Shown: piece by piece, positions 55,760 to 64,000 of the stretch
How positions within the stretch are numbered: position 1 is the first letter of the stretch
Layout: each line of letters begins with the position of its first letter
Source: Buchnera aphidicola (Tetraneura ulmi)
Lineage (GTDB): Bacteria > Pseudomonadota > Gammaproteobacteria > Enterobacterales > Enterobacteriaceae
NCBI RefSeq assembly: GCF_964058925.1
Contig: NZ_OZ060366.1
Coordinates: 286,308 to 350,307, forward strand
Reading direction: 5' to 3'
Length of the DNA: 64,000 bases
The notes under the pieces: generated by a model
What the model saw: the letters and a program-made list of their open reading frames with translations, nothing else
Databases searched by the model: none
Told to the model about the DNA's origin: nothing
Program-made: the position numbers and the translations under genes

Positions 55760-57619
55760 TTATTCTTGATAAGAACGAATTCTATTTTTATTCTTTCCTA
55801 TAATCGATTTTTTAGAATTAATAAATTGTTTCGTTGATACTGAAAACCTACTATTATTAATAGAATTTTTTCTAGAATAAATCTGATTAGTATTAGATTT
55901 GTTTTTTAAATTATTAAAACTATATTTTTTTTTATTACTACGAAATTTAATATCATTTAACAATTTTAAATTTATTAACTTATTTAATATACGAGTATTA
56001 GAAAATAATTTTAAAAAATCTTGAGATAAAAATACTGGTAATTCAACCGTAGAAAATGAAGGAAAAATTTTAACACTACCTATCTTACGACTATTAATAT
56101 TACCTTCATTAGCAATTGTTCCAACAATATGACGAACTTCTATTCCATCATTTCTACCTACTTCTAATCTATAAAGATTCATGTTATTATTAATGCTTCT
56201 TTTTTCTTTTCCAAATTTTTTAGAATAAATAGAATTACTAAATTTATTCCTTAAAAATGTTTTTTTATTAGAAAAATTTTGAAAATTTTTAATAAAAAGA
56301 TCAGGTTTTACTATTAATGATCTTTCTCCCTGAGCCATTTTTAACAAAGCTGCTGCTAATTTTTCGATACTCAAATCCGTCTCTGGCTTTATTTTTTCTA
56401 ATAATTTACTATATTCTTCTAAATCTTTACTTTTTAATTGAAATTTTACTTTTTCAGAAAATTTTTTTAAACGACAAGAAGTTAATAATTCTACATTTGG
56501 TAATTTTACTTCTTTAATATTTAATTTTACAATCCTTTCAATATTACGTAATAAACGACGTTCTCTTTGTTCTACAAACAATAAAGCTCTTCCAGTTCTT
56601 CCTGCTCTTCCAGTACGACCAATTCTATGTACGTAAGATTCAGCATCCATAGGTATATCATAATTAATAACGAAACTGATTCTATCTACATCCAACCCTC
56701 TTGCTGCTACATCAGTTGCAATTAAAATATCTAATCTTCCATTTTTTAAACGTTCTAAGGTTTGTTCTCTTAATGTTTGATTCATATCACCATTTAAAGC
56801 AGCACTATTATATCCATTTTTTTCTAATGCTTCAGAAACTTCTAAAGTTGCATTTTTTGTACGAACAAAAATGATGACTGCTGAAAAATCTTCCACTTCT
56901 AAAAATCTAATTAAACCATCTGTCTTTCTTCCATATACAATCCAATAACTTTGTTTAATATCAGGTCTAGTCGTAATATTTGATTGTATTTTTATTTCTT
57001 TAGGATTTTTCATAAATCTTCTCGAAATACGACGAATTATTTCAGGCATGGTTGCAGAAAAAAGTGCTGTTTGATGATCTTTCGGTATATTAGACATAAT
57101 TGATTCTACGTCTTCAATAAAACCCATTCGTAGCATTTCGTCAGCTTCATCTAAAACTAATCCTTGTAATTTAGATAAGTTCAATGTACCTCTTTTTAAA
57201 TGATCTAATAATCTACCTGGTGTACCTACAACAATCTGAGAACCATTTCTTAAAGATTTTAGTTGCACTTCATATCTTTGACCTCCGTATAAAGCAGTAA
57301 CATTAATTCCGTTTATATATTTTGAAAATACCGAAAATGCTTCTGCAACTTGTATTGCTAATTCTCTTGTAGGAGTTAAAACCAAAATTTGGGGGAATTT
57401 TAAAGATAAATTAATATTTTGCAACAATGGCAAAGAAAAAGCAGCAGTTTTACCACTACCTGTTTGTGCCATTCCTAATACATCTTTCCCTTCTAAAAGA
57501 TAAGGTATACAAGCATTTTGAATCGGAGAAGGTTTTACATAACCAATTTCATTCAATGCTTTCATAATCGAAGGTTTAAAATTAAAAACAGAAAACGTAA
57601 TTTTTTCAGTACGAGTCAT
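55760..57619 (-). CDS. deaD: DEAD-box ATP-dependent RNA helicase DeaD (CsdA)
   Basis: RNA helicase for ribosome assembly and mRNA decay at low temperature. Motifs in order are the Q motif (GYVKPSPIQ), [22 protein letters not shown] (VLDEADEML), SAT, ARGLD and HRIGRTGR. The C-terminal RNA-binding domain ([19 protein letters not shown]) is kept. The tail is Asn/Lys/Ser-rich instead of Arg/Gly-rich. Two in-frame ATGs exist (57628, 57619). The second gives [12 protein letters not shown], closer to the family start; GAGG lies 3 and 12 bases upstream of them. It has about 619 residues (E. coli 629). Confidence 0.95.
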   Translation of the reverse strand: MTRTEKITFSVFNFKPSIMKALNEIGYVKPSPIQNACIPYLLEGKDVLGMAQTGSGKTAAFSLPLLQNINLSLKFPQILVLTPTRELAIQVAEAFSVFSKYINGINVTALYGGQRYEVQLKSLRNGSQIVVGTPGRLLDHLKRGTLNLSKLQGLVLDEADEMLRMGFIEDVESIMSNIPKDHQTALFSATMPEIIRRISRRFMKNPKEIKIQSNITTRPDIKQSYWIVYGRKTDGLIRFLEVEDFSAVIIFVRTKNATLEVSEALEKNGYNSAALNGDMNQTLREQTLERLKNGRLDILIATDVAARGLDVDRISFVINYDIPMDAESYVHRIGRTGRAGRTGRALLFVEQRERRLLRNIERIVKLNIKEVKLPNVELLTSCRLKKFSEKVKFQLKSKDLEEYSKLLEKIKPETDLSIEKLAAALLKMAQGERSLIVKPDLFIKNFQNFSNKKTFLRNKFSNSIYSKKFGKEKRSINNNMNLYRLEVGRNDGIEVRHIVGTIANEGNINSRKIGSVKIFPSFSTVELPVFLSQDFLKLFSNTRILNKLINLKLLNDIKFRSNKKKYSFNNLKNKSNTNQIYSRKNSINNSRFSVSTKQFINSKKSIIGKNKNRIRSYQE

Positions 57620-57628
57620 GTAGTACAT

Positions 57629-58031
57629 GTGCCTCTTAAGTTAATTCAGGCCAGTATACATAATTTATTATAAAAATATTTTTTTATTCTCATTAGAAAA
57701 TGTCAACTGGCTTAAATTTAAAGAATGTAAAAATAAAAAATCTATTTTAGGAAATATTTATAAAAATTATTTTTTTAACATAAAAATAATTCTAAAAATA
57801 TAAAATTTATTATTAAAAATAATCTACGCACTCAATTCACGTATCTTTATGCAATAAACAAAAAATTAAAAAACAAATTAAAAAATCAATACATAAAGAA
57901 ATTTTTTTCATAAATATAAAATATATTTATTCTAAAAAAGATTTTTTACGAAATATAAAAAAAATACATAAAAACATGTTTTAATATATAAATATAAATA
58001 TTTAAAAAAGAAAACAATTTTTTTTAAAAAA
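57629..58031. other. Spacer between pnp and deaD
   Basis: About 400 bp without a gene; enterobacteria have nlpI here. On the minus strand a perfect TTGACA (57706-57701) stands about 80 bp upstream of deaD, but the nearest TATAAT (57672-57667) is 28 bp away, too far for a normal promoter. The rest is A/T-rich. Confidence 0.45.
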
Positions 58032-60122
58032 TTATTTTTTTATTGTTTCTTTCATACTTAATCGCAACCTTCCTTGTCTATCTATTTCTAAAACCTTTAC
58101 AGATATTCTTTGATTAACCTTAAGATAATCAGAAATCTTACCTATTCTATTTTTTGAAATTTCAGATATGTGAACTAATCCTTCTTTCCCTATTCCAATA
58201 GAAACAAAAACTCCAAAATCAACAATTCTTGTTATTTTTCCTAAATAAATAGTACCAACTTCAATTTCTGCTGTAATTTCTTTTATTCTTCTAATAGCAT
58301 TTTTTGCTTTTTTTTCTATTATAGATGATATTCTTACTGTTCCATCATCTGAAATCTCAATCGTAGTTCCAGTTTCTTCAGTCAACATACGAATAACAGA
58401 ACCTCCCTTTCCTATCAAATCTTTTATCTTTTCTGGATTAATTTTTAATATATAAATTCTAGGAGCAAAAATTGAAATGTCTAATTTTGGATATTTTATT
58501 ACTTTTTCCATAATATCTAGTATATGCAAACGAGAAACTTTAGCTTGTAATAACGATAATCTAATTATTTTTATATTTATTCCTTCAATTTTCATGTCCA
58601 TTTGTAAAGAAGTTATTCCATCTCTTCCACCAGCAACTTTAAAATCCATGTCTCCTAAATGGTCTTCATCTCCTATAATATCAGAAAGTATTACAAATTT
58701 ATCATCTTCTTTAATTAACCCCATGGCTATTCCTGCAACAGAAGATTTGATAGGAACTCCTGCATCCATTAATGCTAAAGAAGCACCACATACTGATGCC
58801 ATTGAAGAAGAACCATTTGATTCAGTAATTTCAGAAACTATTCTTATAGTATATGGAAATTCTTCAATTCTAGGCATAACTGCAGATAAACTTTTTTTTG
58901 CAAGTTTTCCATGTCCTATTTCTCTTCTTTTAGGAGATCCTATAACTCCTATTTCACCTACAGCATAGGGAGGAAAATTATAATGAAAAAGAAAATTTTC
59001 TGTTCTATCTCCACCAAGAAGCTCATCTAAACTTTGAGCATCTCTAGCTGTCCCTAAAGTTGTAGTAACTAACGATTGTGTTTCTCCTCTAGTAAATAAA
59101 GCTGATCCATGAGTTCTTGGAAGAATACCAATTCTAGCATCTAATTTTCGTATTTCATTAAATTTTCTTCCATCTATTCTTGTACCTTTTTTTAAAATTT
59201 TATGTCTTACTATATTTTTTTCTAACTCTTGAAATAAATTTTCTATTTCTAATTCATTATTTATAATATTTTCATTACACAATGTTTCTATCAATTCTGA
59301 TTTGATTATATTTAATTTATCATGTCTACTCTTCTTTTCTAAAATTTTATAAGCATCACTAATTTTCCCTTCAACTAATGAAGATACTTTCAAATATAAA
59401 GAATAATTCATTTGAAAATCTTGCATATTCCAATTTTTTTTTTCTTTTTCATTAGATAGAGCACAAATGTTATCAATAACAATTTGTTGAGCTTTATGGC
59501 CGAATGAAATAGCATTTAAAATTTCTTCTTCACTCAACATATTTGATTCTGCTTCTACCATTAATATGGCCTTTTTAGTTCCTGATAATACTAAATCTAG
59601 TTTACTATTTTTCATTTCTTCCATAGTAGGATTCAAAACATATTCTTTATCTATATAAGCTACTCTAGAAGCTGCTATTGGACCCAAAAACGGTATTCCA
59701 GAAAAACTTAAAGCTGCTGAAGCTCCAATAATTGCTACGATATCTGGATTAACTTTAGGATTTACCGAAACTACAGTTGCTATAATTTGTATGTTATTAG
59801 AAAATCCCTTCGGAAACAAAGGACGAATAGGACGATCAATAAGCCTAGCAATCAATATTTCATTTTCACTAGGTCTTCCTTCTCTTCTAAAAAAACCACC
59901 TGGTATTTTTCCAGCTGCATATGTTCTTTCTTGATAACTGATAGTCAATGGCAAATAATTAGTTTTTATTTGTTGTTTTTTTTCTTCAACTACAGTTACC
60001 AAAACAGATGTATCATTCATATTTATCATGATAGCAGCAGTTGCCTGTCTAGCTAAAATTCCTGTTTCTATAGTAACAGTATGTTCTCCATACTTAAATT
60101 TACGTACAATAGGATTAAACAA
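58032..60122 (-). CDS. pnp: Polyribonucleotide nucleotidyltransferase (PNPase)
   Basis: 3'-5' phosphorolytic exoribonuclease. It has 696 residues (E. coli 711). Two RNase PH domains: the first with [20 protein letters not shown] and [18 protein letters not shown], the second with [20 protein letters not shown] and [20 protein letters not shown] (catalytic Asp). A KH domain ([20 protein letters not shown]) and S1 domain ([20 protein letters not shown]) follow. The Ala/Pro-rich C-terminal tail of E. coli is missing. rpsO lies upstream, the conserved rpsO-pnp order. Confidence 0.97.
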   Translation of the reverse strand: MFNPIVRKFKYGEHTVTIETGILARQATAAIMINMNDTSVLVTVVEEKKQQIKTNYLPLTISYQERTYAAGKIPGGFFRREGRPSENEILIARLIDRPIRPLFPKGFSNNIQIIATVVSVNPKVNPDIVAIIGASAALSFSGIPFLGPIAASRVAYIDKEYVLNPTMEEMKNSKLDLVLSGTKKAILMVEAESNMLSEEEILNAISFGHKAQQIVIDNICALSNEKEKKNWNMQDFQMNYSLYLKVSSLVEGKISDAYKILEKKSRHDKLNIIKSELIETLCNENIINNELEIENLFQELEKNIVRHKILKKGTRIDGRKFNEIRKLDARIGILPRTHGSALFTRGETQSLVTTTLGTARDAQSLDELLGGDRTENFLFHYNFPPYAVGEIGVIGSPKRREIGHGKLAKKSLSAVMPRIEEFPYTIRIVSEITESNGSSSMASVCGASLALMDAGVPIKSSVAGIAMGLIKEDDKFVILSDIIGDEDHLGDMDFKVAGGRDGITSLQMDMKIEGINIKIIRLSLLQAKVSRLHILDIMEKVIKYPKLDISIFAPRIYILKINPEKIKDLIGKGGSVIRMLTEETGTTIEISDDGTVRISSIIEKKAKNAIRRIKEITAEIEVGTIYLGKITRIVDFGVFVSIGIGKEGLVHISEISKNRIGKISDYLKVNQRISVKVLEIDRQGRLRLSMKETIKK

Positions 60123-60258
60123 AATAACGTCCTTAAGATAAAGCGAACTTCTTCATTAAATAAAAAAAATAAAATTTTATTTTTATAATATAAAAAAATA
60201 CTTTAAAAAAATCTAAATATTTTTTTTAAAACCTCTAAATTATAAAAAAAATATAAAT

Positions 60259-60528
60259 TTATCGTCTTAACCCTAAATTTTCAATTAAAGAAATGTATTT
60301 AGATACATATTTTACCTTTAAATAATCTAATAATTTACGACGATGAGAAACCATTTTCAACAGTCCACGACGACTACAATGATCTTTTTTATGGTAATTA
60401 AAATGTTTTTGTAAATAATTTATTTTATTAGTCAATAACGCTATCTGTACTGATGTATCACCTGTATCTAATTCGTTTTTTCCAAATTTTTTAATTATCT
60501 TTTTTTTTTTTTTTAAATCGTAATTCAT
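60259..60528 (-). CDS. rpsO: 30S ribosomal protein S15
   Basis: A primary 16S rRNA-binding protein. It has 89 residues from ATG 60528 ([16 protein letters not shown]), with GAGGA nine bases upstream; in E. coli it is also 89. The frame continues to 60549 but those residues are not part of the family. It contains [40 protein letters not shown] and ends LIENLGLRR. Codons 5-10 lie in a run of 15 A (60500-60514), kept in frame. E. coli rpsO and pnp share a transcript cut by RNase III. Confidence 0.96.
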   Translation of the reverse strand: MNYDLKKKKKIIKKFGKNELDTGDTSVQIALLTNKINYLQKHFNYHKKDHCSRRGLLKMVSHRRKLLDYLKVKYVSKYISLIENLGLRR

Positions 60529-60573
60529 TGAATTCCTCATCAATATCAACTTATATAGTTTAATATATTATTT

Positions 60574-61515
60574 TTAAAAACTAGAAATTAATCTTATTGG
60601 AATAAGAAGATTATTTTCTTGAATTTTCCCAACTCCAAGAAATTTGTTATTACTTTTTTTTAAAACTCTAACTAATTTAGTTTTATTTTTTTTTTTAATA
60701 AAAATACTAATTTTTTTTCCACAACTAAAATCAAAAGAAAAACAATCGTTTAATTTAAATATAGGAAAATTAGATAATAGACTATCTGTAGGAAGAATTA
60801 TTTTTCTAAAAAAATTTAAATAACTCAAAGAATTACTTCTATAAAAGTAGTTTTTAATTCTATTTATTATATTTAAACTTACTAGTTGATTTTCTAAATA
60901 AAATGAAACTTCTAATCTACGCAAATAAACTATATGAGCACCACATCCTAATAATTTTCCTAAATCATCTATAAGAGTTCTAACATACGTTCCTGTAGAA
61001 CATAAAATTTTTAATTTAATAAAATTATTATTATGTATGATGTAGTCTAACTCATAGATTGTAATTTTTCTAGTCTTTCGAAATATTGTAATTCCTTTAC
61101 GGGCATATTTATATAAAGGAATACCTTTGTGTTTTAAAGCAGAATACATGGGAGGAATTTGCTCTATTTTACCTATAAATTTTTTTAAACATCTTTTTAA
61201 AAAATCTTTTTTAATATTTATAATTGAAGTTTTTTTTATGACTTCTCCTAACGAATCGAAAGTTGTAGTTTGCACACCTAATTTAGCTATTACTAAATAA
61301 CGTTTTTTCGCATTTGATAAATATTTTAAAAATTTTGTAGATTCACCAAAACATATAGGTAACATTCCTGTTGCTAACGGATCTAATGTTCCAATATAGC
61401 CAGCTTTTTTAATTTTGAATATTTTCTTTACGTATTGTAAAACAGAATTGGAAGAATGTAATTTTGGCTTATCCAATAATAACACTCCATTATTAACTAT
61501 TTTAGATAAATTCAT
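60574..61515 (-). CDS. truB: tRNA pseudouridine(55) synthase TruB
   Basis: Makes pseudouridine 55 in the T loop of tRNAs. It has 313 residues (E. coli 314). It has NNGVLLLDKPKLHSSN, then the catalytic Asp in AGYIGTLDPLATGMLPIC near 48, IPPMYSALKHKG and CSTGTYVRTLIDDLGKLLG. The C-terminal PUA domain is shorter in conserved residues but present. It lies between rbfA and rpsO, as in E. coli. Confidence 0.96.
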   Translation of the reverse strand: MNLSKIVNNGVLLLDKPKLHSSNSVLQYVKKIFKIKKAGYIGTLDPLATGMLPICFGESTKFLKYLSNAKKRYLVIAKLGVQTTTFDSLGEVIKKTSIINIKKDFLKRCLKKFIGKIEQIPPMYSALKHKGIPLYKYARKGITIFRKTRKITIYELDYIIHNNNFIKLKILCSTGTYVRTLIDDLGKLLGCGAHIVYLRRLEVSFYLENQLVSLNIINRIKNYFYRSNSLSYLNFFRKIILPTDSLLSNFPIFKLNDCFSFDFSCGKKISIFIKKKNKTKLVRVLKKSNNKFLGVGKIQENNLLIPIRLISSF

Positions 61516-61544
61516 ATAACAATGAAATCCTATTCAATTTCTAT

Positions 61545-61904
61545 TCATTTATTTTTTTTAATAACTTTATTTATTATTTTAGAAATTCTAATACCTTCTA
61601 TAAAAGAACTATCATATATAAATTTTATCTTCGGAACTATACGAAAAAGAAGATTTTTTCCTAATTTTTTTTTAATATAACTAGAAGAATTCTGTAATAT
61701 TTTTATTACCTCTTCCTTATTCGATACATTAAAAATAGTAAAAAACACTTTAGCAATAGAAAAATCTTTATTTATTAAAACTTCTACTATGCTAACATTT
61801 AATTTATTTATCCTAGAATCATTACAATATATTTGTAAAATTTTAGATATTTCTTTTCTCATCTCCTCTGATAATTGAAAATTTCTATATGGTTTCTTTT
61901 TCAA
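61545..61904 (-). CDS. rbfA: 30S ribosome-binding factor A
   Basis: KH-domain factor for maturation of the 30S subunit. It has 119 residues (E. coli 133). It begins MKKKPYRNFQLSEEMRKEIS and contains ISKILQIYCND, VEVLINKDFSIAKVFFTIF and LRIVPKIKFIYDSS-like RIVPKIKFIYDSSFIEGIRI. The C-terminal extension is shorter than in E. coli. It follows infB by 62 bp and precedes truB. Confidence 0.94.
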   Translation of the reverse strand: MKKKPYRNFQLSEEMRKEISKILQIYCNDSRINKLNVSIVEVLINKDFSIAKVFFTIFNVSNKEEVIKILQNSSSYIKKKLGKNLLFRIVPKIKFIYDSSFIEGIRISKIINKVIKKNK

Positions 61905-61966
61905 TATTATTTCCTATTTAAAATATTTTTTATTACTTAATTGTTAATGAATATAAATCTATATTT

Positions 61967-64000
61967 TTAAACTTCAATTAATTCATATACTTCAATTATA
62001 TCTTTAATACTAACATCGTAATAATTTTTAATTCCAATTCCACATTCCATATTATTACGTATTTCATTTACATCTTCTTTAAATCTACGCAAAGATTCCA
62101 ATTCTCCTGTATATATAACAATATTATTTCTTAATACTCTAATTGGAGAATTTTTTTTGATAATTCCATTAATTACCATACAACCAGCAATATTCCCATA
62201 TTTAGGAGATTTAAAAACACTTCTAACTTCTGCTGATCCAATTATTTTTTGCTTAATTTCAGGAGATAATTTTCCGATAAGAGAAGATTTAACTTCATTT
62301 AATAAATCATAAATAACTGAATAATATCGTACATCTAACTTTTCTAAATTAATAATTCTATTAGCAGAAGAATCTGCACGAACATTAAAACCTAAAATTA
62401 TTGCATTAGATGCAATCGATAATGAAGCATCAGTTTCAGTAATTCCTCCTACTCCAGAACTAATTATATTTAACTTTACACTATTTTCATTAATATATTT
62501 TTCTTTTAATAAACTATCATTAATAGCCTCTAACGAACCTTGACAATCGGTCTTTAAAATAATATTTAATTCTTTTGGTTTTTCTTTATTCATATTTTCG
62601 AATATATTTTCTAAATTTATTTTATTATTTATTTCAAATTTTTTAGAACGAATTTTTTCTTTTCTCTTTGTTGAAATTTCTCTAGCTATTTTTTCATTTT
62701 TAACAACTGTTAATAAATCTCCTGCAATAGGAACACCTGATAAACCTAATATTTCTACTGGAATAGAAGCATTGATATAATTAATAAATTTTTTATTTTC
62801 ATTCAAAATAGCTCTTATCTTCCCATATTCAAATCCACATAAAACTACATCTCCTTTTTTTAATTTTCCATTTTTAATTATTACTGTAGCTAATGGACCT
62901 CTACCTTTATCTAAATAAGATTCAATAACAACTCCAGTGGCCATTCCATCAATAAATGTATGTAATTCTAACATTTCAGCCTGTAGTGAAATTGCATCGA
63001 GTAATTCATTTATTCCTTTCCCTGTTTTTGCAGAAATATTAATAAATATGTTATCACCACCCCAATCTTCCGAAACTATCCCATAATTCGTTAATTGGTT
63101 TTTTATTTCTTCAACATTATTGGAATTTATTTTATCAATTTTATTAATTGCAACTATTACTGGAACTTTAGCTAATTTAGCATGATTTATCGCTTCTATT
63201 GTTTGTGGTTTAATACCATCATCTAATGCAACAACTAAAACTATAATATCAGTAATATTCGCACCTCTAGCTCGCATAGCTGTAAAAGCCGAATGTCCAG
63301 GAGTATCCAAAAAAGTAATTGAATTGTTATTTTTAGTACTTACATGATAAGCACCAATATGTTGAGTTATACCACCTGATTCTTGTTTAACTGTATTAGT
63401 TGATCGAATATAATCTAATAAAGTTGTTTTTCCATGATCTACATGGCCCATTACTGTTACTACTGGTGGTCTATTTTTTTTTAATTTATTTGAATTAAGA
63501 CAATTATTTATTAATTCTTCTTCAAAGTTATTCTTAAATTTAACAATAACTTTATGGCCCATTTCTTCAGCAATAATCTGTGACAGTTCTTTATTTAAAA
63601 ATTGCTCTTTACTAAAAAATTTACCTAATTTAGCCATAGCTTTAATTACTTCAGAAGTCTTTACCGCCATTTTTTTTGCTAATTCAGAAACAGTCATTTC
63701 ATTTCTTATAACTACATCTTTATTTACTGTATAAAGTGGTTTTTTAAATTTTTGTTGTAAAACAATAGTTTTTTTTTGATTAAAAATTCTATTTTTTTTC
63801 TTAGAAATAGAAAAATTTATTTTTTCATTTTTTTCTTTTCCATTTTTTTTAGGATTTAAAACACTATTTTTATTAATATTATTCATTTTTTGTTTTGAAT
63901 TATTTAATTCAATATTTTTATCCGAATTATTGTCTTTTTCTAAAAATGATTGTGAATTTATTTTCAAATCTTTTAAATTTTTATTTAAAATTTTTTTCTT
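61967..64000 (-). CDS. infB: Translation initiation factor IF-2, N-terminus beyond the window
   Basis: GTPase that places fMet-tRNA on the 30S subunit. The frame is open to the right edge; a TTG at 63967 is an internal Leu codon, so the 5' end is missing. About 677 residues are visible (E. coli IF-2 890). A Lys/Asn-rich segment is followed by the IF2-N domain ([20 protein letters not shown]). The G domain has [20 protein letters not shown] (G1), [20 protein letters not shown] (G3), NKID (G4) and SAKTG (G5). Domains II to IV end with [20 protein letters not shown]. Confidence 0.96.
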   Translation of the reverse strand, partial: KKKILNKNLKDLKINSQSFLEKDNNSDKNIELNNSKQKMNNINKNSVLNPKKNGKEKNEKINFSISKKKNRIFNQKKTIVLQQKFKKPLYTVNKDVVIRNEMTVSELAKKMAVKTSEVIKAMAKLGKFFSKEQFLNKELSQIIAEEMGHKVIVKFKNNFEEELINNCLNSNKLKKNRPPVVTVMGHVDHGKTTLLDYIRSTNTVKQESGGITQHIGAYHVSTKNNNSITFLDTPGHSAFTAMRARGANITDIIVLVVALDDGIKPQTIEAINHAKLAKVPVIVAINKIDKINSNNVEEIKNQLTNYGIVSEDWGGDNIFINISAKTGKGINELLDAISLQAEMLELHTFIDGMATGVVIESYLDKGRGPLATVIIKNGKLKKGDVVLCGFEYGKIRAILNENKKFINYINASIPVEILGLSGVPIAGDLLTVVKNEKIAREISTKRKEKIRSKKFEINNKINLENIFENMNKEKPKELNIILKTDCQGSLEAINDSLLKEKYINENSVKLNIISSGVGGITETDASLSIASNAIILGFNVRADSSANRIINLEKLDVRYYSVIYDLLNEVKSSLIGKLSPEIKQKIIGSAEVRSVFKSPKYGNIAGCMVINGIIKKNSPIRVLRNNIVIYTGELESLRRFKEDVNEIRNNMECGIGIKNYYDVSIKDIIEVYELIEV

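Noticed and set aside
57667-57706. Perfect TTGACA upstream of deaD as a promoter
   Set aside because: The nearest TATAAT is 28 bp downstream, outside functional spacing, and no other -10 is convincing.
58477-58968. 163-codon plus-strand open frame within pnp
   Set aside because: Exactly antisense to conserved PNPase sequence; its codon pattern reflects the minus-strand gene.
1-64000. Mobile elements, phage, CRISPR, toxin or secondary-metabolite systems, replication origin
   Set aside because: No transposase, integrase, spaced direct repeats, rRNA, DnaA-box cluster or foreign-composition island is visible. The order is that of a conserved endosymbiont chromosome, so I do not claim a new system.

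Overview
The window is a stretch of a highly reduced, very A+T-rich gammaproteobacterial chromosome. Gene content, gene order and protein similarity to Escherichia coli all point to Buchnera aphidicola, the obligate aphid endosymbiont, or a very close relative. The order sucB-gpmA-pfkA, rpsA-aroA-serC-serS-trxB-infA-aspS-znuBC-pykA-zwf-htpX-cspC-yoaE-tsaB-minEDC, flgA/flgBCDEFGHIJK, rne/rluC-rpmF-fabDG-acpP-tmk-holB-ycfH-ptsG-hinT, asnS, trhO-valS-pepA, argI-ridA, deaD-pnp-rpsO-truB-rbfA-infB is the one I associate with Buchnera. I see no phage, insertion sequence, CRISPR array, toxin cluster or foreign island.

Layout. 1-5.3 kb: end of the TCA gene sucB, glycolysis (gpmA, pfkA, tpiA), ihfB and rpsA. 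5.7-9.5 kb: aroA and serC (chorismate and serine/pyridoxal synthesis) and serS, on the minus strand. 9.8-12.8 kb: trxB, infA, aspS. 12.9-16 kb: zinc importer genes znuB/znuC and pykA. 16.4-22 kb: zwf, htpX, cspC, yoaE, tsaB. 22.1-25.5 kb: minCDE, rsmC and tRNAs Leu(UAA), Cys(GCA), Ser(UGA). 25.6-34.9 kb: a flagellar hook/basal-body cluster. 35-44.6 kb: a shortened rne, rluC, rpmF, a reduced fatty-acid cluster (fabD, fabG, acpP), tmk, holB, ycfH, ptsG, hinT. 44.9-52.4 kb: a divergent OmpF-type porin, asnS, a gene-free kilobase, trhO and valS. 52.5-57.6 kb: pepA, argI, ridA, deaD. 58-64 kb: pnp, rpsO, truB, rbfA and infB, which runs off the right edge.

How the genes work together. Glucose import (ptsG) feeds glycolysis (pfkA, tpiA, gpmA, pykA) and the oxidative pentose phosphate pathway (zwf). 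aroA, serC and argI are parts of amino-acid routes an aphid symbiont is expected to keep. Many of the remaining genes serve translation: four aminoacyl-tRNA synthetases, tRNAs, ribosomal proteins, initiation factors, rRNA/tRNA modification and RNA decay. The flagellar genes could build rod, rings and hook, but no flagellin, FlgL, FlgM or FlgN gene is here. This fits the export-like basal bodies known from Buchnera.

The main oddities are reductive rather than a new system. Three genes (ihfB, fabD, ycfH) are each broken by exactly one missing A in a poly(A) tract. RNase E stops just after its zinc-link and valyl-tRNA synthetase lacks its C-terminal coiled coil. HinT has lost the first histidine of its triad and the porin lacks the usual constriction-loop motif. 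argI appears to start at a TTG behind a strong Shine-Dalgarno site. Several convergent gene junctions carry long inverted repeats.
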